Positions 48,365-59,952 are shown, counted from the first letter of the stretch. The stretch is DNA of 64,000 bases from Cryptomeria japonica (GCF_030272615.1 NC_081415.1:191670270-191734269); one strand, 5' to 3'. Notes: generated by a model not told the origin, from the letters alone. Made by a program: numbers and translations.

Positions 48365-49212
48365 TGTTGGCAAGAGACACTGCACAAGTTATCAGGCGTT
48401 GTCATTGATGGCAACCCAAGTCAATGTACCCATCCAAATTACATGATTTGTTCATACCGAAAGTTAGAATTGAGAGTTGTTCAAGTCCAGCAAGCTTAGA
48501 ATAGAGTATCTAACAGTGTTCAGTATTTTGATCAGTATTTATTTTCAAGGTAATATTTTGTGTTGTGGATCTGAAGGAAGATAGATTGATGTTTGGACTT
48601 CATATTTTTGGTCTTCTATGATAATTCATTTACAAGTTAGAAGCTTCTGAGTACCAGGTTCTGGTATGCCAGTGTAGAACAAGCCGACTTGTATAGTTGA
48701 CCATTGGTTGATCATTGTGTGGATTTGATGAAGTGGTTTTGGTGATTGGTTTTGTGGTCTAGGAAGTTTGGCTGACATTTGCGAAAATATATGGATAATT
48801 AATTTTGGTCCACATAAGCATTGGAGTTCAAATTCAGTTGATTGTTTGTACACATTTGAATAATGTGTTGTCTTCATGAGCCGACTAGCGATGGATCTAA
48901 TTTCTTGTTGCAAATATATATATATATATATGATCGATTTTTTTGATCATTTTGAGTAAGTGAAAGGTGTTGGTGTTCAATTGAGCAAAGTTTCATGTGA
49001 GAACAGTTTCACGTGCAAGATAGAGATCTATGCTATGGATCTTTGACAAAGCAGTGAGTAATGAAGTGTATGAAATCAGTATATTGTACTTAACTAAAAC
49101 TGTATCTTGGTATTTGTAGATGTTTTTCTTCAATTCAAACATTTATGTAATCCTTTGTAAATGATTCAATAGGTAGTGAGCCTCTCTTTTGAGCAGTGAG
49201 CTCTAGGCAGTG
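48365..49212 (+). repeat. Element C 3' LTR, left part
   Basis: TGTTGGCAAGAGACACTG as in the 5' LTR. Continues at 53946-54206 after element G. Contains an AT microsatellite at 48916-48931. Confidence 0.92.
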
Positions 49213-49371
49213 TGTTACAAGTGCAGTTGTTGTTGCACCAAAAGATCAACCTGGTAATGCTTGATACAACCACTAGACTTATAGAATCCACAAGAGGTGG
49301 TTAAGCCATGTCACAAACCCAAGCGTTGCGCTACACAGAACAAGGAGACCAAGGGTGCACACCTTGCAACA
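49213..49371 (-). repeat. Element G 3' LTR
   Basis: 159 bases, TGTTACAAG...CTTGCAACA; partner at 53782-53940. Confidence 0.9.
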
Positions 49372-49379
49372 ATCCCCCT

Positions 49380-52300
49380 AGCACAAGTGAGGGGTTTGTG
49401 TAGTGTCCAACCTTGACTTGACATATTCTGACTAGAGTTGATGTTTATTTCATACATGATAGACTTATCTAGACTATTTATGATGATATGGATGATGATT
49501 ATTCATGTGTTTCAGTTACTCGTTATGATGTTAGACATTATTTGGACATATTTTATTTTGATGATTTATATGGATGCTGGCACTATCATTATTGAGCATG
49601 TGTTTGATGGATATATGTGCTTGATGGATTCTATATGCTTACTATGTGATGGATTATCGATATATTCTATTGATCATGGTTTTGAAGATGATTATGATTT
49701 CACTAACCCTATTTCATGATTATATATGATGAGATGTTTATGAGATGTGTTTGATTATTGTATAACTTTGTTCATGAGAGGGACAATGTCACATCACTCA
49801 TTGTGAGCGGGATGTGCCATTGAATTTCACTATCACTTGTTTGTTATGAGATATATGTATATGTTATATCGTTGCTTTGTTGTTGCAGCATTTGCAGGTA
49901 CCAAACATCGACTCCACTTGGCTTCACAAGTATGAGTGTTTCTTTAATCCCAATGGTTTAGGTGGTCCAAAGATGACATGAGTTCCTTACACATACTCTA
50001 GATCTAAGTTATTCATTGTGAGTCATCAACGTCTTGACGTAATTCGCCATGTCAGTTAGTAAGCTAAGTCTTCTTGGTGTTACAAGTATGTTAGTAAGTG
50101 TTGATTTATTTAATTATTGGCCTTGACTATTTAATTATTTGGAAATTAATTCTTATTTTAATTTTATGATTGTTTAATATTTATTTATTATTTATGGTTT
50201 AATCTTTTTTGGGGTTTGATTATTTAATTGGTATTTATTTATTTATTTATTTGCCTATGGTTTAATGTTTGTTTGGTATTTAAATATTTATTTCATTCTT
50301 TAATTATTTTATTATCCTTTGGTTTATTTATTATTAAATTCCCCATTTGATTATTTATTGTGGCTTATATTTAATTTATATAATTTGACTTTCATTTAAG
50401 TGTGGTGTATAAACACTTTAAAATAAAATAATAATAAAATTCTCACTTAGATTATATAAACAGATTTCATATTTTACTTTACCTACCCTTTACCCTCATT
50501 GGTTGAATTTGAAATGGGAGGTAAAAATATAGTATATGGTGGGTTGGTAAAAAATATTCTGAAATGGAATATTTTGATTGGTTCTCACAAAGGATAGGGT
50601 TTTGGTTTATTGTATGGTTTTTATTTTGTTTGCGAGATAGTTTCCAGGTTGTCTTCTTCTCAAAAAATTTCTCTACAAGTTTTCTTAGCTCTTGTATTTG
50701 GCTTTGGATTTTGGATTTATAGAGTTTTGTTGGTTGGCTTTTGGATTGGGTTTGGAGTCCTACTTCAGCTTACTTCCGTCACTTCTAGTTGCAGGTTGGA
50801 GATCTTTTCTCTTGTATATTTTTACTTCTTCAAGTGTATGTGTCATGTATGAAGAAATGGTTGTGTGCATTTGTTTGGGGGAGAAATGATTTATTATATA
50901 GTTTAGACTATAGTCTATGGGAAATATTTATGTGCATAAAATATCTTATATAGTTGAAACTATAGGTTTTGGGAAAAATACTTCTTTTCTATTGGTTGGT
51001 TTGGTTTGTCGTGAACGCACAGCTTTGCAATTTTTTATACCTTGTTCCTATGATTGAATCTTGTTTTTGTTTGTGTAAAAAGTTGGGTTTTGATGTTTCC
51101 TTTGCTTTGGGTTTTTTGTTGAGAGGATTTTTGGAGTGAGGATGAGAAATCTATGAGTTTTTGAATCTGGCTTGGCTGTGAAAGAAACTCCACAGAGTCT
51201 TCCTCATCTCTCTCTTCAAGGTTCTTATTTTTGTTTTAGAATGTGTTTCCATTCTTTGTTTGGAGTTTTTGAATGTTCAATCTTGTTATTTGTCTTGGTG
51301 AGACTCTTTGTAAGTCTCTGAGAGTAGTTTCTCAGTTTCATAGCTTGAAGGAAATTTGATGTAAGTCTTTCTATGGTTAATCTTTTGTAACTTTGATTGT
51401 TGCTCTCACCATGTCTTGTCTAGGCGACATTTATCAATTTGGTTTTATGCCTTAGATATTTTTCCTTAATTTTTAAACTGAATTTGTATTATGGACTTAA
51501 ATTGTCAATTTCTAATCTGAGTCATATGCACTAAAAATTTAATCATATACGTTAAATATTTTGTTAAATGTGTTGCTTAGTTTATCATATGCGCTATTAT
51601 GTTTGATATATGTGTCATTCTGTTAGGTGAATGCGCTAAAAAAGTGATCAAAAGTGCTTCAAAACTTGATTCTTGATGGATTTTACTTCTATTTAGTGTT
51701 GTGGATTGCTTTTAAGATTTTGTTCCCTCTATCATGTTGAGAAGACATGATAGAGAGGGTTTGATTATTTCTCTTGATCAGCAAGTTGATGTGCCTTGCT
51801 ATTGGTGTATATTTCATTTGTTGAGCATATTCGGTTGCCTATTTATGGCTTGATGTGATATCTTGATATAAGGCTCCATGTTGTTATTTGGCTTTATGTT
51901 TATTGGATGACCATGTATGTGTATGGCTACATGATGTTGCTTTTGGTTCTTAGATTTATATCTTGCTATGAGCCTCTTGATATATTTATATTTTGGGAAC
52001 ATGTTAGCGCGAGTGGGCTTCCTTGTGATGACTGGGGTCATAAGAGATAGGCTTGTGTGAGGTTCCTTGTAAGGATGCATGAAGTCTAGACCGTCAGGGC
52101 ATATTGGAAGTTTACCATGATGTAAACAAGTGATAATATAATAATAAATTAATAGGTTGGGTAATTAATTCACTAATCAAGATAATGAATAGTTGTGAGC
52201 CCCATGACTTGATCCTAGGGAGGATGTTTTAGGATAGGAATGGGAAGGTCATTATGAAGGCAAGTTAATCTCCCTTGATCTCTCATAGGTTGAGATGGAT

Positions 52301-53767
52301 CCACATGTCCATCAGGCTTGTGTCTTATGTTATATTAATTGTTATGTTGAGGATGGCATGTGATGACACTCCACTCCTACATGTGTCCCCTTGCTAATTT
52401 GCATTTATGTCTTGTTCATTTATGTAAGCCTCTGGGAGCTTCTTACTTGTGATTGGTTCATGATTGGGATTCCTTGTATGTGTGTTGTCTCTTTGGTTGT
52501 TGAGTGTCAGCCTATATGTAGAGTGTGTGTTGGGACCTTGTGTCATCTCCTAGCACGAGGGCTAGTTCCTTAGGTTCCACATGGTTAGGTAGTTGGTGCT
52601 TTTCAACCATTGGTATGCTCTCTTGGGTTCTTCATGTGTGGATGTGGATTCTTCTCATTATAGAAACTAATGGATGTTTCATGTAGTAGATTTATGTGAA
52701 GGATATCTTGGACTCATGTAATGTATTACCTTGTAAAATTAGATGAAATCATGAGTTAGGAATGAGTTGTACTCATGATGTAATATTCATATGGTTGCAA
52801 GTGTATTGTACTTGGTATTTAGGATTAGGACATGATTTATGATATTGGAACCATGGGATGCATGGTGATGTTCTTGTATAATGAATGTAAATGACTTTCA
52901 TGTACTTAATAGTTGTAATGGATTTACCTTTGTAATAGAATGGATTCATGTTATAGTTGTATAATTTTGGATTCCATGATTATTATCTGGGAGTAGATCC
53001 ATATGTGATAGAACCTTGAATAAAGAATGATTTAGATGTAGGAATTGTGGTTGATAAATGAATATCATGTAGATAAGATGTCAATCATGTGATTGTATTG
53101 AAACTCATGTTAAAGAAATAAGAAACTTGCATTGATGCATTTAGGATTTAAGATTAAGGAAATGATCATGTTAGGAATTTAGATGCATGTGTAGTATGGT
53201 TAAGTAGATAAGAAGGGATTGGAAATGTTATGTGTTAGTAGGGAATCATCATGAAAATGGAAAAGAGCATGTAGATAGGAAATGATGGGATAGAACTCAT
53301 TTGGATTTGGTGTATAAAATAAATGTAGGATTAAGGGATTGTCTTGAATTTAAAATTATATATGTATCATGCTAATTGAATGATAGAATAGAATGCATAT
53401 CATATTGGATAAATAATCTATTAGGTTGCATATCTCATTGAAATGAAATGAGTATGATGCATCAGATTAAATATTAATTGTGATAAGTAAGCAAGTAGGA
53501 TGGCATTATGGTAGTAGAATAAGTAATGACATTAAAGTACAGTAGGGAAAAGATAATGATGTTAAGTTATTTTTGCATGCATAATTAATGAAATGTGAAA
53601 GTGTTTTAATGTTCCTTATGTTTAATGTTAATGAATGAAATTAGATAGTAATGTTATGTGCTGCATAGGTTATATTATTAAAAAAAATTATCTGAGCCAT
53701 CAGTGTGTTAGTAGCTAAATTTCTCTAGGGTATTTTGGCGAGCATTACAGTTTGAACTTGTGACCAA
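49380..53767. other. Element G interior, no gene supported
   Basis: 4.4 kb. TTTATT-rich stretch at 50100-50400 and T/G-rich sequence at 50580-51300. ATATGCGCTA / ATATGCACTA / ATATGTGTC phrases at 51520-51650. Low-complexity ATG/TAGGAT-rich sequence at 52650-53650. The longest open stretches (80-93 codons) are in simple sequence with no recognisable product. Confidence 0.55.
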
Positions 53768-53779
53768 GCTCTAATACCA
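53768..53779 (-). other. Primer binding site of element G
   Basis: On minus, TGGTATTAGAGC, one mismatch from the iMet PBS, a couple of bases after the LTR end. Confidence 0.85.
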
Positions 53780-53781
53780 CT

Positions 53782-53940
53782 TATTACAAGTGTGGTTGTC
53801 ATTGCATCAAAAGATCAACTTGTTAATGCTCGATACAACCACTAGACCTATAGAATCCATAGGAGGTGGTTAAGACATTTCACAAACCCAAGTGTTGTGT
53901 TGCACAACACAACGAGACCAAGGGCACACACCTTGCAACA
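53782..53940 (-). repeat. Element G 5' LTR
   Basis: 159 bases, starting TATTACAAG (from TGTTACAAG) and ending CTTGCAACA. Followed by TAGTG, the decayed target duplication. Confidence 0.9.
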
Positions 53941-53945
53941 TAGTG

Positions 53946-54206
53946 TGCCTGAATTCATGTGCATTCCCCATTATAATACTTTTGCAGAGTAAAATTATTT
54001 TGTGGGTACATCCCCATTGTGGTTTTTCCCTTAACCGGGTTTCCACATACAAAATCTATGTGTTATGGTGTTGTGGTTATTTTTCTTATGTTCTTGCATC
54101 TTTCTTTTGTTCAAATGCATTAAGTGGTTGAAAGAACAAATTAATAATATCAAACTTTGTAGAACACTGATTCACCCCCCCCTCTCAGTGTTCCTTGATT
54201 CCAACA
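53946..54206 (+). repeat. Element C 3' LTR, right part
   Basis: Resumes the LTR after G: TGTGGTTTTTCCCTTAACCG (54018-54037) and the intact hairpin GAACACTGA / TCAGTGTTC (54162-54193). Ends CCAACA at 54206. Confidence 0.92.
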
Positions 54207-55324
54207 ACAAAACCATCAAGTTGTTCAATATAAAATTCCTCACTCAAATATCCATTAAGAAAAGAAAAATTGACATCCATTTGAAATATTTTAAATCCTT
54301 TATATGAAGCAAAAGCAAGAAAAAATCTAATAGCTTCAAGACGTGATATAGGCACAAAGGTCTCAGCATAATCTACACCTTATACCTGTGAATACCCTTT
54401 ACATACCAAACGTGCTTTATTTCTTACCACTTGGCCTTCCTCATTTAGTTTGTTTCTGTAAACCCATTTCATGCGTATGATATTTCTATCTTTGGGTCCT
54501 GGCACAAGTTCCTATGTGTCCCTCTTTTGAATCTGCTCAAGTTCTTTTTTCATAGCAGCTATCTAATGTTTATCTTCAGTTGCTTCTTCAAAATATTTAG
54601 GTTCAAACATAGATAACAAAGAAACATCATCATCTTCAAAATAATTAATGTTCCTTCTAGTGGCTCTAGTTCTATTTTTAGGTAGTATCTGATTAATGGG
54701 ATGATTTCTTTGTACAAACTTAGGAGTCTTATAAATAGTTTTACCATGATCATTTTTTGATTCACTGTTAGGATGAGTATCTGCAGTTCCAAACTATAAG
54801 CTGGAAGGACAGGTATTTATTTCACCTAATTGAGCATTCTTTGGACATTTACTTGTTGTCCTAGCTTGTGAGAGTGAAGATGAAGAATGAATAGCACCTC
54901 CTAGTTCCTCATTTTGAACAATTTTATCACCATTTCCAATCTTACCACTAGTGTTAGTAAGCTCATCAACTTTAACATTAATACTTTCAACAATTTTATG
55001 CAACGTCTTATTGAAATACCTATAAGCTTTACTTTTAGATGAGTAACCCAAAAAGATGCCTTCATCTGATCTAGGATCAAATTTGCCAAGATTATCATCA
55101 TCTCTTTTTATAGAACAAGGGCTACCAAAAAATTTTAACTACCTTACAATTGCAAGTTTACCTTTCCAAAGCTCATAAGGAGTTTTGTTGTATTTTTCTC
55201 TCAACACACTTATGTTTTGAATATGCATAGTTGTATGAAAAACTTCTCTCCAAAAAGATTCACTAACCTTGGCCTCATCATCATGCTTCGGGACATTTCT
55301 TGAACTGTTATATTCTCTCTCCAC
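54207..55324 (-). pseudogene. Element F integrase C-terminus, linker and RT N-terminus
   Basis: Integrase E-block and after: VEREYNSSRNVPKHDDEAK, ESFWREVFHTTMHIQNISVL, YNKTPYELWKGK, then DEGIFLGYSS-like GYSSKSKAYRYFNKTLHKIV (55051-54990). A charged linker follows, then RT blocks WVYRNKLNEEGQVVRNKARL (54480-54400) and SFLNGYLSEEFYIEQLDGF (about 54270-54215), where C is inserted. Multiple stops and frame changes. Together with 37869-39008 it makes one copia RT. Confidence 0.85.
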
Positions 55325-55332
55325 AACACCAT

Positions 55333-56165
55333 TTTGTTGAGGTATTCTAGGTGTTGAAACTTGTCTTTTTATCCCATTCTTTTCACAAAAACTAACAAAC
55401 TCTTAGAAGTGAATTTACCACCATTATTAGAACATAAACACTTTACTTTCAAAACCTTTTCATTCTCAACTAAGACCTTAAAAGCTTTGATTTTTTCTAA
55501 AGCTTCAAATTTTTCTTTCAAAAAGGTAACCCAAGTCATGCGAGAAAAACCATCTATTAACATACAATATTTTTCACCTTGTAAACTTGTTGTCCTAGTT
55601 GTTCCACATAAATCAATGTGGACTAACTCAAGTGGCTTAGTACTAGTTAAATCTTTAGATTTAAAATTGGTTCTAGTTTTCTTACCCATCTGACAATCTT
55701 TGCAAACAATATATGTTGGTTTTTCAAGTTTAGGCAAGTCTCTAACAACTTCTTTCTTATTGATTTGAACCAGATTCTCAAAACTCACATGTCCAAATCT
55801 TATATGTCATAACCATGTTTCGTCTAGCTGACTCAAACAACACTTTTCATCATTAGAATAATCAAGAATATACAATTATTTTCTACTTTGGTTGCATTTG
55901 CAATATGCTTCTCTCTTTTATTAATGACATGATATTTTGAATTAAAAACAAGATCATATCCTTCATCACATAACTGACTGACACTCAACAAATTGTGCTT
56001 CAAACCCTTAACATACAAGATATTCTCAAGTTTTGTTTCTCCATCATTTAAGACAAGACTACCAATACCTACAACTCTTGCTAAAGAGTTACCTTCAAAT
56101 TTGACTTTACCTCTAGTCATTCTTCTAAGAGACTGAAATTTGTTCTTGTCACCAGTCATATGCAT
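55333..56165 (-). pseudogene. Element F protease and integrase core
   Basis: The protease site just upstream reads VDSGCYMHMTGD (about 56145-56180), so the catalytic DSG is kept. Then VKFEGNSLARVVGIGSLVLN, VKGLKHNLLSVSQL, and the integrase zinc region ending CKDCQMGKKTR. D1 is in LVHIDLCGTTRT. The second catalytic Asp is lost: CSNNGGKF instead of the usual SDNGGEF. Open stretches 56165-55833 and 55788-55369 are in different frames. Confidence 0.88.
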
Positions 56166-56239
56166 GTAACAACCACTATCAACCTACCAAATGTCTTTTT
56201 CATTTTATGCTAAATATGCAATTTTCTTAACTAAAGACA

Positions 56240-57962
56240 TTTCTCAACTTGGCTTTTCTTTTTTTCTCCAAACTTTGGTATTCTCCTTTGTTTTCCCTTT
56301 GGCATCCACCTTCTTGGATAAATCTATCAAAACATTCTTACAAAATTTTGCAAAATGGCCAAGGTTATTGCACTTATAACAAACTAAATTATAATTATTC
56401 AAATGAGAAAAAGGATTTTGATACACAAAACTAAATTGTTTTCTAGGAAATTCTCTGCAATTTATAGCCTTGTGACGAAAACAATTGCAGGAAAAACAAT
56501 AACCATGAAAGTAAGAATTGTTGTATCTAGTCAAATGGGTTTGTCTAGCATTAGAAAACTTGTTGAAGTTACCAATTCTATGTTTAGGAACAAAACCAAT
56601 ATTGACTTTTGTTGTTCACCTCTAGAAGATTTCAAACATTGACCTTCATCAAGGCCAACTCCACTCTTATCAAGAGACTACTTTTGTGAGCTCAACAGAC
56701 CATCCAAAGTCAGTACTATTCTGAATAGTGTTCTCATTACTGAACTGTAGTGAGGATTTTTCAAACTTTCTCAATGAGACAACCTCACTTCCAAGTTTTT
56801 CATAAATATCCTCTTTATCCTTGAGTTATTTTATCATATCTTCTTTAAAAAAATTACCTTTTGCAATCTGCACTTTAAGATCTTCAATAATATTTTTAGT
56901 AACTTCTAATGTAGTGTTTTCCTCAGTATCATTGTTCATTTCCTCTTGTAGTAGCACTTTCAAACCTTGTTTCTTCTTTCTAAGCTTCTTTCTTTCATTC
57001 AAAGAAGATATTAGTTCTTGTTCCAAATCTACTTCAACTTCTTCATCAATTTTAGACAAAGTTTCTTCTACGGCCATTAAGAGAATTTCATCATTTAGAG
57101 ATTCTCCTTCACTATTTTCACATGAGATATTTTCCTCTTTCAAATAGAGACTTCTTTTGGAAAGGCGAAACTTTTTACCTTTCTTCAAAAACTTCTTGTT
57201 GTTTTTATGATCATTTTCATAACTGCTATCATCCTCCTTTTCATAAGGACATTTTGAAGAAAAATGTCCTTTCTTGCCACAGTTAAAACAATTTAAGGAC
57301 AACTTTATTTTAAACTTATTAGAACTTTTCTTAGATTTTCTTGCAAAATAGGCTTCTTCGCTATCACTAGATGCAAGACTTTTCTTGTTACCCTTATTCA
57401 ATACTTTGAAGGCAATTTCTCTCTTTGAAGACACTTCGACACTTGTTCTCATTTCATAAGTTGTTAGAATCTTATGCAGCTTATCAACAGTAAGCTTATG
57501 AAGTTCAGACATCTCTTCTATCAGCAAAACTTTGGCATCAAACCTAAAGGGTAGCGATCTTAATATTTTTGGAACAACAACTTTATCCTCCAGCTTCTCT
57601 CCCAATCCTTTCAAGGAATTGACTACTTCATCAACTTTTAATAAATGTGCTTCTATGCTCTGCTCCTCTTGCATTTTTAGACATTCAAACTACATTCTAT
57701 GTGTCTGTAGCTTAGCATTTTTAACCTATTCATCCCCTTCATAAGCATTTTGCAATTTTTCCCACATGGCTTGAGAAAAGTCACAATGCATAATTTTAAC
57801 AAACTCGTATTCAGACAAACCACACAAAATGGCATTCCTGGCTTTCGCATTATTCTCAAAATCTTTCTTTCCGATCGGTGGGTGGCTTAGAAGGAGGTGT
57901 ATATCCATTTACAAGATTCGTATAGACATCAAAACCTAGAGACATGATATATGTCTTCATAT
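56240..57962 (-). pseudogene. Element F Gag, N-terminally truncated
   Basis: Begins with MSLGFDVYTNLVNGYTPP at the deletion junction (57962), then MWEKLQNAYEGDE (copia Gag helix) and an open 282-codon stretch (57674-56826) with VDEVVNSLKGLGEKLEDKVV. CCHC knuckle CFNCGKKGHFSSKC lies near 57270. An acidic/basic coiled-coil region follows, then two further knuckles CFSCNCFRHKAINC (about 56480) and CYKCNNLGHFAKFC (about 56360). Three knuckles over about 300 residues is unusually spread out for copia Gag and resembles Sirevirus-type long Gags. Stops near 57728 and 56690. Confidence 0.85.
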
Positions 57963-58553
57963 GAACACGGCAACATACTCTCCTTCAGATAAATATATCC
58001 ATTGAATGAATTGTGATTGCAAAAAAACCCATAAGACTTTTCTTATGCTCAATATTACAACTCTTTATCCTTTTGAAGATATTATTGTCTAAAAATCAGA
58101 CAAATTCAATATCCCAAAAATATAAAATCTAATTCGATACACAAATATGAATGCTTTACAACCAGCTCCAAAGTAGTGACTTCTATATATTTTCTAGATC
58201 AAAGGATATTTTTAGATCATACTGATAAAATCATTTTTTTCAAATCGTAACTTTCACAAAATTTTACCTACTTCCCATCTTTTTAAAAACCATCAATATA
58301 GTCCCTTTTTTAAAAAATACTCACTTGAAGAGTATTCCAAGAATACGCATTCCCTTTGTAACTTCTTAACACCCACAAAAAAAGCTTTATATATCTTACT
58401 ACACTCCACACCCACTTCACTTCAAAGGATAACCACCCAACACTTCAAAACAGCTCAAATTTTAATTTTTGAGCCAATAAAATCCAACATACTGACTGAA
58501 GCGAATATCTATAAGAATTGACAATGCTAGTTGATGCTCTGCAAAATGAACAT
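57963..58553 (-). repeat. Element F 5' LTR, internal fragment
   Basis: Matches F's 3' LTR in blocks (35070-35148, 36219-36331, 36765-37115). The U5 end and PBS are deleted at the left junction, and element H enters at 58554. AACAT at 58549-58553 is the candidate target duplication of H. Confidence 0.75.
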
Positions 58554-59952
58554 TGTTAGACTAAAACTTGTGGTCATATAACACACAAAAACACAAGAAA
58601 CAAAGATAGATGTTAGTGTCAATCAACCAAAAACTAGTATAAGCAGGCATATCAAAAGAGACACTAAAAACATGATGAAATATTTAACTATGGAAGCAAA
58701 TACAACAAGGCATCTCCAAATGCCTTCTAACATGCTCTTAGCTCCTTCTCCCTTGTTCCTCTCCTCTCCAAGTTCCAAATTATTGTAGCTCTCAGCAGCT
58801 TTTTGCACTATGGATGCCTTATGAAGATTCAAGATTGAAATGATAATTAATCTAAAATGTTATGCAAATGTGAACAAGAGCTAAAACAAGAGATTGTCTA
58901 ACTAGCTAGTGTTGATTTTAAGAGTGAATATGATTGATTATCTAATGCTCTCTAAAAATGGCTATAATGTAAATGCATACAAGTTTTTAGGATCTAGATT
59001 ATGAAGAAATGGGCTCTATTTATAGAAAAAATGGAGCAATGGATGGTTGAGATTGAGTAATCTCAACAAGGGTCAGGATTGAATGATATTCAATCCATGT
59101 GAGGGCTTTCAACCCAATATTAAGATGACAAGTGTCAATATGAGATAGGTTGAGAGGAGATGGAAGAAACATTAAATGCTTGACATGACCTGAGAGTTAA
59201 CTTGGGAGTTAAGGTCAAGCTTGGGTTGAGTGAATAAATTATTTATTCAAAGAATAATGCTTTTATCCAATGGATAAACTCTTGTGCAAAGGTTAAAGGG
59301 AAAACCATGGTCAAAACAATAAATGTTTGAGAAGACACATGGTTCACATGAGGGTTGAGTTAGGGGTTAACCATAAATGGTCATGTAAGAGTCATTAGTG
59401 GTTTGGAAGACTTTAGAGGTTAGCTTGTTGAACACATAAAGCATTAAATTCTTTTTAAAGACTTTGGAGTCTTTGAGAAGTGACTTCAAGTCGCTTAGGA
59501 ATGTGACAATAATTAGGGGATGGATTAGGTTAATTAGAAGGGGTTAGAAGAATCTAGAAAGGGGTTTAGGAGTGCAAGTGGATTTGGTGGGTGAGGGAAA
59601 TAGGATTTTAATTAAAATAAAATTAATTTATTTCAACTTGTGGTTGCAACTTGCATTTGTAGGAAAATGCAAGTGGGGGGGTGAATGATTTAAATAAATA
59701 TTTTTAATTATTTATTTAAAAGAGGAAAGGGGGATTTAAATTGAATAAATAAGATTTATTCATTTAATTGATTTGTGAATTTGGTTTAATGGATTAATTA
59801 AAATAAATTGAATAACTTATTTAATTAATAGGAGAATGTTTGAAGATTAATTAATTAAATATTTAATTTAATGAACTGATGGCTAGTGGGTTTTTAATCA
59901 AATAAATAGAAAATATTCATTTACTTAAAATGGACATATTTATGTGACTACA
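58554..59952 (-). repeat. Element H LTR
   Basis: Plus ends TGTTAGACTAAAAC and ATGTGACTACA, giving TGTAGTCACA as the LTR start on minus, close in style to E's TGTAGACACC. AT-rich right third with many ATTTAATTAA-type phrases. No ORF supported (the 69-codon ORF at 58623-58832 has no domain). Confidence 0.68.

Larger units (their letters stand above)
49213..53940 (-). mobile_element. Element G: non-autonomous LTR element with 159-bp LTRs
   Basis: Terminal direct repeats 49213-49371 and 53782-53940 (about 85% alike by eye, mostly transitions). The PBS TGGTATTAGAGC on minus at 53768-53779 and a purine tract next to the left LTR (minus AGGGGGAT, 49372-49379) set the orientation as minus. Flanks CAGTG (49208-49212) and TAGTG (53941-53945) are a duplication with one C-to-T change. 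LTR length is in the TRIM range, but the 4.4 kb interior is far larger. No ORF with a domain is found. It interrupts C's 3' LTR cleanly. Confidence 0.88.
39009..54206 (+). mobile_element. Element C: pol-less Gag + ORF2 retrotransposon, with nested inserts
   Basis: Plus orientation: 5' LTR 39009-40090, PBS 40093-40104, coiled-coil Gag with zinc knuckles 40159-41090, module D (41135-46960), ORF2-like C-terminus 47053-48021, purine tract 48347-48364 and 3' LTR 48365-54206, the last split by G (49213-53940). LTR identity is about 90% over the first 230 bases by eye. Flanks are A-rich (AAAAA left, ACAAA right), an imperfect duplication in a homopolymer. No protease, integrase or RT is seen. The Gag is homologous to that of B, so B and C represent one non-autonomous lineage in opposite orientation. 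Confidence 0.85.
34715..58553 (-). mobile_element. Element F: Ty1/copia retrotransposon split by C and by H
   Basis: Minus orientation: gag (57962-56240), protease, integrase and RT start (to 54212) at right; RT end and RNase H (39008-37869), purine tracts and 3' LTR (34715-37736) at left. Element C (39009-54206) sits between EQLDGF and DKFDYVCKLKKALYGLKQ of RT. The 5' LTR piece (57963-58553) is cut at its right by element H. A deletion at 57962/57963 removed the PBS, the U5 end of that LTR and the gag N-terminus. The left boundary is approximate because no clean TG end or duplication is visible. Confidence 0.85.

Noticed and set aside
50610-50889. Two overlapping aromatic/Leu-rich plus ORFs as a small membrane protein gene
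   Set aside because: T/G-rich simple sequence in the G interior, no start context or conservation evidence, and two frames equally open.
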